64,000 bases of DNA from Glossina fuscipes (GCF_014805625.2 NW_023998566.1:565640-629639); one strand, 5' to 3'. Shown: positions 12,901 through 25,436, counted from the stretch's first letter. The notes: generated from the letters alone by a model not told the origin. A program made the numbers and translations.

Positions 12901-13521
12901 ATATTCTCGCTAATCATCAATTGTGTAGATGCTCCTATGTTGATGGTAGCAACCGGCGTTGCTAATATGCACTTAAATTCCAATATTCTTTTAATATATT
13001 CAGTTTTCTTCTTATTTTTAGTTGGACTATTAAATTCCGAATAACCATGTTTCTTTTTAACAATTTCTACAAACTTCCGTGTCTAAGCTTATCAGTTCTA
13101 AATAAAGCTCTGCATTGTCGCAATAAAGGCGCCCCTACAGATCGCTTATATTAATAGTTTCAAATCAAAGTCTCAACGCAAGATAACGTGATGGAAGGAT
13201 TTTATTAACTGATGTGCAATAGAGAAATCGCTAGCCAACCATTAAGGAAGGAGATAATTCTTGAGCAACGCCGAAAATTTCATTCATCGTTAATTAATTG
13301 TCTTAGAATAAATTTAACGCAGAATGGTTGAAATTTCTCCAGCAACAATATTTTGCCGTACTAAGAAATTTTGGTCGAGTGTTGTTGTCCGAACTGAAAA
13401 GAAAAGAAACATGCACACGTAGGGCAGCGCAGAATATTGTACATCAAATCCTGCTGGACTATTAGCTTCCGAAAATGACGACAGGGCTAACGCTTTCAAA
13501 ACATCGCATAACATAAATAAT
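9906..13521. other. no gene recognised
   Basis: AT-rich DNA. Short frames near 10307-10489, 10670-10855 and 12811-13044 show no family motif. A less AT-rich patch at 12220-12320 was read on both strands without recognising anything. Confidence 0.45.
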
Positions 13522-13740
13522 TTGCAAATTTGTAAATCAGCTTTAAATGCTGACCGCGGAGTCCTGTTTAACCGAAAACCGCCGCAAAAGGCACACTTAG
13601 CTCTATCTACACTACCGTTGCTGTATAAATCGCTAGTGAAACGTATTCTGGAATATTGTTTAATTATCTGGGATTCACAACACGGTCTTTACCATGAACC
13701 GATTGACTCCGTACAAAAATAATTCTTTACCATTCTGGGT
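13522..13740 (+). pseudogene. Jockey-like reverse transcriptase fragment (thumb region)
   Basis: The frame reads LYKSLVKRILEYCLIIWDS and then EPIDSVQK. This matches the conserved block after the RT catalytic core in Jockey-clade elements (LVR.ILEYGS.IWDP....R.ESVQKKF). It stops at VQK, and FFTILG follows. Nothing upstream or downstream extends the element. Confidence 0.7.
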
Positions 13741-14147
13741 TTGGTGGTTGCCATAAAATCATAACATCCGCCATCTGCAACGTCAGCGACCAGATGTTTG
13801 GCGAATGTATCATAACACTGAACAACTTTTGGCGCTCCGAAATCAACAGGGTGAGAGGATACGCTTGTAACAAAATTTTAAGATTTAAAACGTGTAACAA
13901 AGCTGTTCATGCTTACGTACGCATATGTGCATGGTTCATCTTTTCCTATCATTTTTAACCCTCTTTTTTTGGTCTATTCATATTTCAAATTTCACATACT
14001 GTTTATGTTCTTGCGATAGGTCCGTTTTCTGTCGTTATGGTTGCATATATATGCACATTTCCGTACTGATCACGCAATTATATTTCATTATTTTCCTACG
14101 TATTGGAATTGTCTATGAACAAAAATTGGCAATGATGTGTCAAAATA

Positions 14148-14346
14148 TTAGTTTGGGGAAAAAGAAATCCATTATTTTTTCGGTAGATGGCTGCACTGAT
14201 AGATTTCTCGTAAAATATCGATCAAACAATTTCCGATACTGTACATTTACATACTGTACATTTCGCAGTAAAAAAAATTCTTTTGCTGTTTTTTGTTTGG
14301 TGCATTCAGTTGTGAGTTACAGCGTGTTAAAAATGGAAGTGAACAA
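14148..14346 (+). mobile_element. mariner 5'-end fragment
   Basis: The sequence starts TTAGTTTGGGGAAAAAGAAA, preceded by TA, and follows the end of the mariner at 5858-7152 (read from its right side) through the 5' UTR, the ATG and the first codons MEVN. Similarity stops at 14346. No matching second end was found within the next kilobase, so this is a deleted copy rather than an intact miniature element. Confidence 0.88.
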
Positions 14347-15339
14347 TAGTCGTCACGTAAGCGAATGTCTCCGTTTTCTATCAAAACAACCTGAGTCTTG
14401 TACTCGCTCTAAGACGCTTTGTTCAATTAAATCTTTTCGCTTTTGTTTAATTTTTGCTTTCTAAGTGAGTGCCATTGGCATAGGGTTAAAGAAAATTGGT
14501 TTGAAACTTTTGTCAACGTATAGTGTAATTATGGTGCTGTTGTAAGTGCTTAATTGAACACTACTATTTGACCGAATTCTGTTTTACTTTGATAAATGAT
14601 ATATGTTTAATCTTTACGTAAATTGACTTCAATTACTTGACGTAATTCAAAATGAAAGGTTCTGAGAGAAGAGTGCTTAAGGAATGCTGTATCCGATAAT
14701 ACAGCAACCTCTTTCGTGATACCATTGTAAGTGATTTATGTGTCGTACTCACCAACAATTAATCTGCGATCCCCACTATTGTTGACATAGGAATTTTAAC
14801 ATTTTCTAAATTTTGGATTTAGATTCTCGTCTTTTAGAATTGACGTCAAGAGTAATGTGAAGGGTGCGGGTGTGAAACATGCTGCTGCATCACCAACGCT
14901 ATAAATTTTCACTAGGAGCGTGTATAAACCACAGTAAAATTTAAAGTTGACTTAGCTTTTTGTTTTGACCAAAAACTGGGGCAATTCGGGCCACAGACAT
15001 TTCGCGAAACGGTTTTGCCAATCGCAGTATTTACAGGATTTATATTCCTTGCTTGGTTTTTTCTTATTATCATTTTTCTCCTTGTTCTTCCGGTGTTTAT
15101 TAAAGCCCATTTTATTAACGAAAATTACACGGTGTCAACATTATTAGCAGAAATCCGAAATGAAATCTTTATTTCGATAATCAATGCTCGATAATTGTAG
15201 AGGGACTGTAATGGGTTCATGGAATTTTACATAGTACCTTGCATGTTTTTCTAATTGGGCACTGTGAACTGCACAAACTATATAATACATTAACAACATT
15301 TCCAATAGATTTAAGTAGCTTGGCTTCCTCGACATTACT
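14347..15339. other. no gene recognised
   Basis: Unassigned AT-rich DNA between the mariner fragment and I-clade copy B. The true 5' end of copy B could lie within this stretch, because no second copy reaches far enough to fix it. Confidence 0.4.
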
Positions 15340-15720
15340 TACCTTTCTCTCCAAATGCTCCGCCCTTCTTTATTGTTAAAATTCCACCAAATGTTTTGCG
15401 ACTTGTGTTCAGTGTAGTGCGTGTTTTCTTTTCGTCTGCGTTTTTTCAATTGTATCGGTGTTTTCGGTGTTTTTGTGTATTTAACTACTGTCTTTTCAGT
15501 GTTATTGCTAAAACTGGTTAACGCGGATATCGCGTATGTGCTTTTGTTTCGTCTATATATAATAAAAAATAGAAAACAAAAAAAAAAAAAATAAAAAAAA
15601 AAAATTGAAAACATTTGACACTTTTCTTTAGTAGTTCCCAACCTTCTTCCACAGTTCCCAAACCTTTTCAAGTGGGTGGTTATTTCACAAATAATAAGCA
15701 ATAGACAGCAATAAGGCATA

Positions 15721-17204
15721 ATGGCCCCGGGGCCGCCAGACAAAAACTCGAATAGATTTTATCTATTAAGTGATACATCCCCCCAAAGAAAAAAAGTAAA
15801 AAATCAGATTTTCCGGTGTTGCCGATCAGCGATATAACCTCAATTGATAAAAAATATATTGTTATTTCTTCAACCGATGCTCGAATAACAATTTCCCAAA
15901 TTAGCCCTTTTGCTATAAAAAAAGCTCTAGATAGCATTACAACGTACATCGACTCCATCTCGATTCTACGCGATGGGAATTTACTGGTCCTCGCTGGGAA
16001 CCCGCGCGCAACCGAAAAACTCATAAAGGCCAAATCTTTAGCTAATCTATGTGCTATTTCAGCTAAACTACATGAGAAACTTAACTCGGTTCGAGGCGTA
16101 ATTTATGCCCCTTGCTTAAAGCATGTGCCGGAAGATGAAATTGTTTGCGAAATGGGCATTCAAGGAGTGACTGAAGTATATAAATTAACCAAACTGAATG
16201 ATGACGGAAAAACACGCTCTCCTACAGGAAGGATTATTTTAACTTTTGATCGCTATCGATTACCGCGAACAGTTGATGTGGCGTGGTATAAATGTAAAGT
16301 AGAACTATACATCCCAAATCCTATGAGGTGTAAAAATTGCCAACGCCTGGGTCATACGGCAAAAAGATGCACTAGTGCTGCATCTTGTGCTAACTGTGGT
16401 CATCCTCCACATACTGAAAGCTGTACCCGTAGTTTCTGCATAAATTGCAATGATCAACACTCAGCGTTAGACAAACAATGCCCACGTTTTGTACAGATGC
16501 GTGAAATATTAAAAATCAAAACAGTAGATTACTGTAGCATGGGCGAAACGCGACGCACATACCGGGAAAGAAATCCATCTGTAGCCCATGGAATTGGCAA
16601 AAGTTATACCTATGCTGCTGTTGCCTCCCAAATCGAGCCTAGTAAGACTTTAACTGCAACTGCTTCCAATCAAAAACCTGTTCCACCATTAACCAAAAAT
16701 TATATTGCGAAACCAGTTACATCACCCGCCAAAGATAATATTGGAAAAACCAAAGCAACTGCAAATATTGAAAAAATCAAAACAACAACACATATGCTAA
16801 AATCTAATATACCAAATTCTCCAGAATCTCCAGCTCTCAACTTTACTCAACATATCACAAGTGGTAATGAATCCATTCTTTCATCCATTAATCAACCTTC
16901 GAAAACCAAAGCAACTACAAATATTGAAAAAATTAAAACAACAACACATTTGCTAAATTCTAATATACCAAATTCTCCAGAATCTCCAGCTCTCAACTTT
17001 ACTCAACAAATCACAAGTGTTAATGAATCCATTCTTTCATCCATTAATCAATCTTCAATTTCAAATTATTCACGTGCGCCAACCCGTTGCGCTTCAAATG
17101 TACCAAATTACCTAAATACAGATTATTCTGCTGGTAAGAATAAATCATTCACGAAAAATTCCTATAGCGACCTTCTCGACGGAGACGCTGACATGTCAAC
17201 TTAA
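15721..17204 (+). pseudogene. ORF1 nucleic-acid-binding (gag-like) protein, frameshifted near its start
   Basis: From about 15783 the frame is open to 17204 (roughly 470 codons). It carries three zinc knuckles: CKNCQRLGHTAKRC at about residue 172 counted from 15816, then CANCGHPPHTESC and CINCNDQHSALDKQC. These bind element RNA in the ribonucleoprotein particle. There is no ATG near the start of this frame. The ATG at 15721 (MAPGPPDKNSNR) is in another frame and runs about 30 codons into an A-rich tract at 15785-15803. A one-base slip there would join the two, so 15721 is the probable original start. The C-terminal third contains a 52-residue tandem duplication. ORF2 begins 21 bases after the stop. 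Confidence 0.9.
16746..17057 (+). repeat. 156-bp in-frame tandem duplication inside ORF1
   Basis: Units at 16746-16901 and 16902-17057 both encode KTKAT.NIEKIKTTTH followed by NIPNSPESPALNFTQ and ESILSSINQ. The 156-bp length keeps the frame. A few differences between units show that the duplication predates this copy's latest mutations or was under some constraint. Confidence 0.93.
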
Positions 17205-17225
17205 CGCTCCCTCCACTCTGCTTAC

Positions 17226-18299
17226 ATGTCATTACAATTAAGTAAAGTTTTTAAAATTCTACAATGGAACATTAAGGGACTTATTAACAATTTTGATGAA
17301 CTCCGTACACTCATAAGTGATTTTAATCCAACCTTTTTATCGCTTCAAGAAACTCATTGTAGAAGCTCTTTTAATCCTATTCCACCCAAATCATATACTG
17401 GATACTTCACGAATGCTGATCAAAATTCATATTCCAAACAAGGAGTAGGTATTTTTATAAAATCAAGTATACCTCACAAACGTATAAATTTAAGCTCAAA
17501 TATACAAGCCGTAGCGATACAAATAATGTTAAATATAAAATTTACAGTGCTTTCGCTCTATATTCCACCATCGCAATCGTTTTCTCAGCAAGAACTCTAC
17601 AGTTTATTCTCCGTACTTTCTCCCCCATTTATTATATGTGGCGATTTCAACAGCTGGAATACCATCTGGGACTCAACAGTGAACAACACTCGCGGTACTG
17701 TTTCAGAAAAAGCCTTTTTTCAAAGCAACCTTTGCGTTTTAAATGATGGAAAACCAACGCACTTTTCAACTCATCATACATTTTCACATATTGATTTAAC
17801 ATGTTGCTCTCCATCACTTCTTCCTTTGGTGTCCTGGTCTATTTCTGATGATCGACATAATAGTGATCACTTTCCAATCATAATCGATCTTAAACTTTCA
17901 ACGTCCTCTGCTACTTCAGCAAAACAGGCCAAATTCCTCCTAGATAAAGCGGATTGGATCAATTATTCCAAACAGGTGGAGTCATTTTTGAATTCAAAGC
18001 CATTTAACGGAAACTGCAACCATGATGCTGCTATTATGTCTAAAGCGATTCGCACGGCTGCTCATCTTTCTATTCCTCAATCCAACACCTCTTTTAAACG
18101 AGCTAAGGTTCCATGGTGGAACAACACGCTTTCGTTTTTGAGGAAAAATAAAATGGATCTATGGCACCGCGATGTCCTGATCAGTATCACTTGTTATTAT
18201 ACAAAAAGGCCAATGCTTTATTCAGGAAGGAATTACGGAAATCAAAGGCACTTAGTTTCGAACTTTTCTCGAGACGAATTCACAGAAATACATCAATGA
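17226..18299 (+). pseudogene. ORF2 N-terminal part: AP-type endonuclease (copy B)
   Basis: This begins the ORF2 polyprotein with an exonuclease/endonuclease/phosphatase fold that nicks target DNA. Visible active-site motifs are LQWNIKG at about residue 12, the catalytic Glu in LSLQETH (Glu42), GDFNSWN near residue 139 and SDHFPI near residue 212. Homology holds to KMDLWH at about 18165. After that the real product continues in the frame of 18161-19627, so the last 40 or so residues here are frameshift junk. Confidence 0.9.
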
Positions 18300-19627
18300 A
18301 AGTTGTCTGGAACAAAATCAACAGACTTAATGGGACTTCAAACCTGAACGAAATTTCTGCCATCTGCACTCCCAATGGAACTTTAACTGACGCAGATGAG
18401 ATTTCTAATTACTTTGGAAAAGTGTGGTGCGAATACTCCTCTGACAGCAACTTCTCCAGTGCTTTCATTGAAAATAAAAAGACTCCAATATCTCTTTCAA
18501 ATAATATCGATAGATGTGCCATGTTCCTGGAAAATTGCGTATCTACCTCAGAACTTGGAAGTTGTCTCTCCAATTTGAAGGGGAAGACACCTGGTCTAGA
18601 CCGCATCTCATACCAAATGATCAGTGCTATGTCTAAGTCTAGTAAAAAGAAATTACTGGACCTATATAATACGGTATTTATGACTGGCCATATACCCTAC
18701 AAGTGGAAACTGGCAACAGTTGCTCCAATTTCAAAGTCAAAAAATGTCTCCATCGCATCTGATTATCGCCCAATTTCTCTTTTATCTTGCCTCTCTAAGG
18801 TTTTAGAGAAGATTATGGCATCTAGATTATCTTGGTTTCTTGAATCCAAGAACCTGATAACAAAGCAACAAGTTGGTTTCAAGCGGGGTAGAGGGTGCAT
18901 CGACGCTCTGTTACATATTGATTATTTCACAAGCAAAGCAATTTCCGAACGAAATCACGTAACAATTCTCTCAATTGATTTCGAAAAAGCATTTGATAGA
19001 GTTGGTCTTCATGTTATCTTAAGACTCTTGAAATCATGGAATGTTGGACCCAAATTCTTCAACTACATCAAATCATTCATGTCGCATCGGCGGTTCAAAG
19101 TTAGAATCAACAATCATCTTTTTGATTCCTTTCCGCTAATGAATGGCATTCCGCAAGGATCTCCTCTCTCTGTCACGCTTTTCCAGATCGCTTTCAACGA
19201 AATTAGCAAAATTCTTTGCCGTGTACCAAGAGTGGAACATTGTCTCTACGCGGACAATGTATACAATTTTACAAAAGAAAAAGACAACACGAAAGCAATC
19301 AACATCCTCGAATCTATTGCATGTGAGATCTCCACATGGGCAAACTCGTCAGGAGCTATAATCTCTATACAAAAATCAAAAAAAATGCATATTTGTCGAA
19401 AACAAATGTTTGATGCAGGAAACCTACTGATGCATATTAACGACTTACCAGTACTAAATGTGCAGACGCTCCATGTTCTCGGGCTCACGTTTTCAAACAA
19501 TTATCGTTGGAAAGCAAACTGCCTTCGGTTAAAACACTCCCTTTTAACAAGGGTAAATTTCATACAGTACGTTGCTTGGATGCGCATATTAACACTATTG
19601 CTTATCTTACGAAAATGCTTGTGTTAA
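18161..19627 (+). pseudogene. ORF2 middle part: reverse transcriptase (copy B), YADN active site
   Basis: Reverse transcriptase motifs appear in order: KGKTPGLDRISY, DYRPISLLSCLSKVLEK, QVGFKRGRGCIDALL, LSIDFEKAFDRVG (motif A, catalytic Asp), NGIPQGSPLSVTLFQ (motif B) and CLYADNVYN (motif C). Motif C should be YADD; here codon 19256-19258 is AAT, giving Asn in place of a metal-binding Asp. The frame stays faithful to the family to about VAW at 19580. A 7-bp deletion relative to copy D then throws it out of frame, and the last 16 or so residues are not native. Confidence 0.92.
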
Positions 19628-20808
19628 GCAAGATTGACTATGCTTTCATAATTTATGGCAATAGCTGCAAATCTAATATCAACATCCTTAAACCGGTCTA
19701 TCACCAACCCGTCAGAGCAAGTTGTTATGCTTTTCGGACGACGCCCATAAATAATATTATAATTGAGACTGGTCTCCCAACTTTAGAAAATATACTGTAT
19801 GAGTTAAAGGCTAAAATAGTTCCTAAGCTTCTTAATTCAAACAAATCCATTCTCGGTGATGACGTAAGAAAGGTTATTATTGCGAAGAAAATTCCAAACT
19901 CACCATCTGCAATTGACCATTCTTTGTGCATCGCAAAGGAATTGAACATTCCCTTAAAAATTTCTCGCTCTTTTGGTGTTAAACATCCCTGGATTTTGAA
20001 AGGCTGCTCTTTTGACATCTCACTGTCTATGCACAAGAAAGAAGATACTCCAAATTACGTCTTCAGGAATCTAATAGCTGAGCAAACCCAAGTATTGGAC
20101 AATACTGGTTGGAATCTTTTGTACACAGACGGCTCAAAATCTCCTGGTTTGCCTCCTGCTTGTGCGGTGGTAGATGCTACAGGACGGGTTCTTCTCAACA
20201 ACATATTTCACGAAAGCACTTCAACTTTCATAACCGAAGCCAGAGCTATCCTTCACGCTGCCAACCTTGCCCATAAAAACAAACTCAAAACCGTCATTGT
20301 TACTGACAGTTTGTCTGCATTACAAGCTACCCGGAACCCTTCGACTTCGAGATGGAGCACCATCAACAAATTAAGGAATATAATTACTACACCCGACGGA
20401 AAAATTAAAATGTTATGGGTACCAAGTCACATCGGTTTACTGGGAAATGAGCAGGCTGATCGAGCGGCAAAGTATGCTGCTTCTGCTCCTCTAATTATGG
20501 ATGATGTCATGGAAAAGATGGATCTTCAAAGATACATTGGAAGAAAAGTTAAAGAGAAAATTGCAGAAGGAAATTTACAATACCATCATCTACACTACTC
20601 TTGCATTAACCCTCAATTAACTCCACCCCTATATCCAACAAATGTTGAGAAAACCAAGATCCAAACATTTTCGAGAATTCGCCTTGGTCATACAATTGCA
20701 ACTCACCAATGGATCCTGAAGAAGTCTTCTCCCCCAATCACATTCTCTGCGACTGACTCAACTTTTCCTTGGCTAGAAGTATTGCATTTGGAACGATTAA
20801 CCCTTTGA
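19507..20808 (+). pseudogene. ORF2 C-terminal part: connection and RNase H (copy B)
   Basis: The native sequence resumes at about HINTIAYLTKMLVLSKIDY (19585 on). It includes a thumb/connection region and an RNase H domain with YTDGSK, ITEARA, VTDSLS and NEQADRAAK, so all four catalytic acids remain. About 30 bases that in copies A and D encode the CSCGQTLTINH zinc motif are missing near 20736. This shifts the frame and gives a false end at 20808. By comparison with copy A the original stop is at 20883-20885. Confidence 0.9.
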
Positions 20809-20996
20809 ACATTCTACAATCAGCTTCAGAACCAAATATAAATTCAATATATTACTTTATTAATACTACTAAGCTTATTATCTAATATCCATTTATTTAA
20901 ATTAGAGCCGATAGCCTGTGTTGCTAGTGCTCAATGTCTTTTTTTTAGTCTAAGAATTCAATTCATTAGTCTAAAATTAAAATAATAATAATAATA

Positions 20997-23900
20997 GCCC
21001 TTTCGATTTATTTTTAATGTATTTATAATTAATTCGGGTAAATATTACATAAACCGAATTATTCTCGCCATGAATTTGTAATGTACCGAATGCAATAAAC
21101 GCTTGTATTAACTAAGTTGAGTAATTTTCATTTTAATTATCTCCATACATGAATAAAAAGTGTAGAATATCTTTATTTTCGTAATTTAATATGATGGCAT
21201 TGCCAGATAAAACTATCTGACAGTTATTAATGTGCTTATTGCTAATGTGGTGTTGCTGTTTTTATTTCCACCTTTTATTGTTATTGACGCTATTATTATT
21301 GCCATTGTTTTAGCCGCTTTTATTGCTATTGTTGGTGGTGTTGACTTTCTCCTTGTTGTTTTTATGGTGTTATTGTCATTTGGTTATGTTTTTATGATTT
21401 ATATACTATAATCCGTCATAATAAAAACATAACTACAAGATTGTAATTAACTTAACATACAACTTAATAATAATTTTTCAGACTAAATGAAAAATAATTG
21501 TCTATACAAAATCCTCGAAGTTTTAAATGGATTAAAGATAAGTAAGTAAGTTAATGATTGCGTTTTATTGTCATCGTTTTTGTCATTTTCTCACAAATTT
21601 GGTTTTCCGAAGACAAATTCACCATTGCGGCTCCTTTTTTACCCTTCAATCTATACCTTTCTTAAACCAAAAATACTGCTTTAGCGTGAAACTGATTGTC
21701 GAGAGTTTCAGTGTCGCTTTTCGGAATACCAAGAACGTCAAAAACGCTGACAAGCACAATCACTAATATTATAAAAATTGACAGCTGTCAATGGCAGAAT
21801 TAATTTTACGAAGGATTCATTTTCACGAAAAAATTAACAACGATGCATACGAAAATAAATCCAACTTTTTTCATTTACTTTTTATTTTACCAACATATGC
21901 TTAGTTATGTATTTACCTTTTAATTTCTCGCTTTTAACTTGAATCGTTATGCGCTTTTCTTGAAAAAATAAAATTTTCTTTTATTCTATATATTAAAAAT
22001 ATACGAAAACTACGTTTGCCTATTATTATTAAAATATATATTCATTCAATCGCTCTCTTTGTATAAATAGAAATAGATATAAAAGAAATAATGTAAGTAT
22101 TTTCTAGATTTCAATATTTCCATATCCAGTACAATTAATTTTTGTTTTCTAATTTCTTTTTGAGTATTATTTACTGCTTAACGCTTATGCACACTTTCGT
22201 TGGCATTTACTTCCATTTTCACCAAATCATTGCTTCTTTAATGTTATTTATTATATACCAGTCGACTGAAAGCTTTCGATACTTAAAAAACAAACGAAAT
22301 GTCGAAACGGACAATTTTTGACATGACGTCTGTCCATCCAATAATGCAGTAAAATAAGCGCGCGATACGTTAGGAATACTCAACTGAGAGTAGGCGGAGA
22401 GCCTACGCGGCTTGTCCGCTCAGCTCAGGCCCTTCAGATTATCACTCCATACCAAAATCATACGATCGCTTTCATTCGTTACATTTCCAAGGAACCTTTG
22501 CGATACTATTGGCGTGTGAACAAGAATATACATGCAAACAGATGAAGAGAAGATAAAGAAAATGCAGAATAGTCCAAACAAATTACTTGAAATCAATCCG
22601 TTTTAATATTTCATGGCGCCAATAAGTAGAAACGTCAAAAATAATGGTTTGTTTCACTTGGTTTAAGATTTCTAAGGTTAGATAGTCTTTTTATATAATA
22701 TTTAATTATTCATTTTTTTCATGTCATTTTTTTCCTCATTTCTTGCGTCGTTACTATATGCTTTACTGATTGATATGTCGTTTGAAGTATTAACAGTTAC
22801 TTGACCATGTTTTATTATTTTTTTTAGTTTTATTTTCAATTCAATTTCGTTTTGTTTAGATACAGTGTTGTCCACATTGGGATATCCCCATCTGCTGTCT
22901 CTTAAAACCTAAAAAAAAAAATATTTGTCTTGTTTAATGTCGATAAAAAGATAATTCTATGCTATTTTTGGATACAAAATTCGTACAAAAAAAAACACCA
23001 GAATAAAAAATATAAAAAAATTATCGAACTGAAAATATCAAAAAGAATAAAAAATCAATGACGGAAATTAAAAAGAAAACGATTCGTTTTTAAAATGAAT
23101 TTTTATTTAAGCGAGCTGCGGGATGGCAAATAAATTTTATCCTAGCCATACACAAGATAGGATTTTAATATGTAAGAAAGCGGGTTTTGCCCTCATAGTA
23201 AAAAAACTTTAATTTTTTATTTGATATATTTTACTCTATTACAATATGGATTCTGGTCCGGAAGTTCTCTTATTTAATATCCAAATTTAACGTCTTGTTA
23301 AGAAAAGGTCATCCGCCACTTTTGCGGCCGTCGCCATTTTACATTTACAGTTCGAATTATTAATTTTATGACGACGGCACACCCTCTCTCATTTCTTTGT
23401 CAACAAACTTTTGGCGTTTGTGATCTGTCAGTATTATCATACAAATCGAAGAAATCGAAGTGGAAATTTTTCATATTGCTGTTTCAACGCAACTAAAGGT
23501 ATGAGCAGCAAAATTATACATTAGAAAGAGCCAGAAAGATCAATTACAAATTTCCACACCAAAAAAGCAAATTAAAACAAAGCTTATAAATTGAGATATT
23601 TTGTTAGAAGTGATGGACTCGCTAGACACCACATAATTATATACATTCAACGAACATTTCGTAGATGATTGTTCCCGACTGTTCATACCACATCAGTTAT
23701 ATGGTTACTATGTTCTGTCACTGCTTCCTCTCAAGTCGTTTAAAGAGTAAGTCTATAAATAAGACTATAAATAATACTAAAGCACTTTCCAGGTAATTAG
23801 TTTACTTCAAAGTACCATATCCCAACCTAGCTTTAAAATCAATTGTTGAGCAGTTCTCTATCGCTGTTTTACTTTTGTAGGCTGATTACTTTTTCACCTC

Positions 23901-24655
23901 TTCTTTTGTTGCTGTTACAATCTATTATTGGTTTCTTCTAACAGTATACATTTGCTGACCGCGAAGTCCAATTTGGATAATTGTCAAAATTATGTATGTA
24001 GGTGCATTTTGAATTTGAAGTAGTTATCTCGTGTGTTCTAAACTTAGATTGATTTCCGTAACAGGGTGAAATTGGCGAAAATTATTTGAAAATAAAAGAA
24101 ATTAAGAGTTATTATGTTTTCCTATTAAATATTTTTCTTTGGCATCACTGTCAATGACGCCAGTCTTCAATTTGTCTTACACTGTCATTAATCGTTTCTT
24201 CCATACTCAAAGGTTCAAGTCAAGAACAGGTCAAAAGAACTTGAAGGCAGATTATCATTTCTGGAAGCCGTTCGTCAAAATTTCGTGAATCGTATTCCTA
24301 GATACATTTAAGTTTTCTCATTCATGCGACACCATAGGCACACATTGCTTGTGATTTAAAAAAAATTTTGGATAGCTGATTATAATACTTTCTATGCAGT
24401 ATACAAATAAAATTACGTAAAGCGCAAAGATTGTGCCACTTTATTGATTCTTGTCTTAATTTCAATAGATACGCGTTACGAGAGTTACAAAATTTTTATC
24501 ATATCTCTATCCTGTAGGCTGAGTTTGAAGATGATAGCGGTTGAGAAAAGGTAATATTACTGAGAGCAAAAATGTTATTTGCCGAAAGTTTTTTAAAGAT
24601 AAGCCAGCACTAATGTCCCCGCCATGACAGTTCTCCGGGAGCTGCGTAAAATTAT
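20997..24655. other. no gene recognised; imperfect triplet-rich patch
   Basis: Mostly AT-rich DNA. At 21230-21400 there is an imperfect GTT/ATT triplet-rich stretch. Near 22375-22440 a short GC-rich patch can form a small hairpin (GCGGA...TCCGC). 23300-23400 is also less AT-rich. No coding exon or RNA gene was supported. Confidence 0.45.
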
Positions 24656-24945
24656 CACAATATATCTGGAAAACATATAATATTACAAATATAACATTCG
24701 AAGTGTTAAAATAAATTTTTTGGTTACAAACAAATGTCGACATTGTTTGGAACTTTTGCAAAAAAAAATAAATAAAATTTGATAACTCCAGATGTAATAT
24801 GATCGTCTGAATATAACGATCGAAAGGGTTGAAATAAGTTTTTTGTTTACAAACAAATGTCGATATTGTTTGGTATTTTTGTAGAAAATTAAGAAATAAA
24901 ATTTGATAATCCCAGATGTAATGCGATGATCTGAATATAACATTT
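24656..24945. repeat. 123-bp tandem repeat, about 2.3 copies
   Basis: ACAAACAAATGTCGACATTG at 24726 recurs at 24849 with one change, a period of 123. The units also share AAATAAAATTTGATAA, CCAGATGTAAT and CTGAATATAAC. A third unit breaks off at about 24945. The minus-strand frames here only restate the repeat. It lies about 0.6 kb beyond the last confident exon of the host gene. Confidence 0.88.
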
Positions 24946-25436
24946 TGTGCCTCATTCCACAGAAATGCTGTTTGCCATCTTTATAACATACAGCAAAGGT
25001 CAGCCAGATATTGCGCACATATTTATAACTAGAAACCGAAAATTGTAAAATATCCGATTAATACTATTATCAATTACAAAAGAAGTGGAAAACCTTACAG
25101 AACGCTTCCTGGCTACTTACTGCATCTTTGTCAATGATTTCGCTGCAGAGTCAATAGCGAAACATTTTAAGAAAGAGAAAGGCAATTCAAAAGGCTAAAA
25201 GAGTTACGTTCGCCCTAGCAAGCTTTAATTCTTTGAGCAAAGTGTGTGGCTTTAAAAATAGAGGCAACGAAAATATTCTCTTTTGGATTAACTTGAATGT
25301 TCTAAATGGAACTTGACGAATATAAGATATCATATCTTTAAAAGATACGATAAGGTGAGTTGGAGTTTTGATTGTTATTTGGTGCTGTCACGGAACATCC
25401 GGATTTTCGAGCATCTTCCAGATTTTTTCAGCAGCG

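Larger units (their letters stand above)
15340..20996 (+). mobile_element. I-clade non-LTR retrotransposon copy B, near full length
   Basis: The order is 5' UTR (about 15340-15720), ORF1 with three zinc knuckles, ORF2 with endonuclease, reverse transcriptase and RNase H, a 3' UTR and a (TAA)n tail ending at about 20996. An RNase H domain plus a TAA tail is typical of the I clade. The 5' boundary is approximate and no target-site duplication could be fixed. Frameshifts in ORF1 and ORF2 and a catalytic substitution make this copy inactive. Partial copies of the family lie at 8866-9890, 42198-44615 and 52767-54413. Confidence 0.93.

Noticed and set aside
15339..15743. 134-codon minus-strand frame
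   Set aside because: It lies antisense to the 5' UTR of I-clade copy B and includes a Phe/Lys run from A/T homopolymers.
15362..20999. GCCCTT near the start and GCCCTTT after the tail as target duplication of copy B
   Set aside because: Only six bases match, and the true 5' end is not fixed, so it is not distinguishable from chance.
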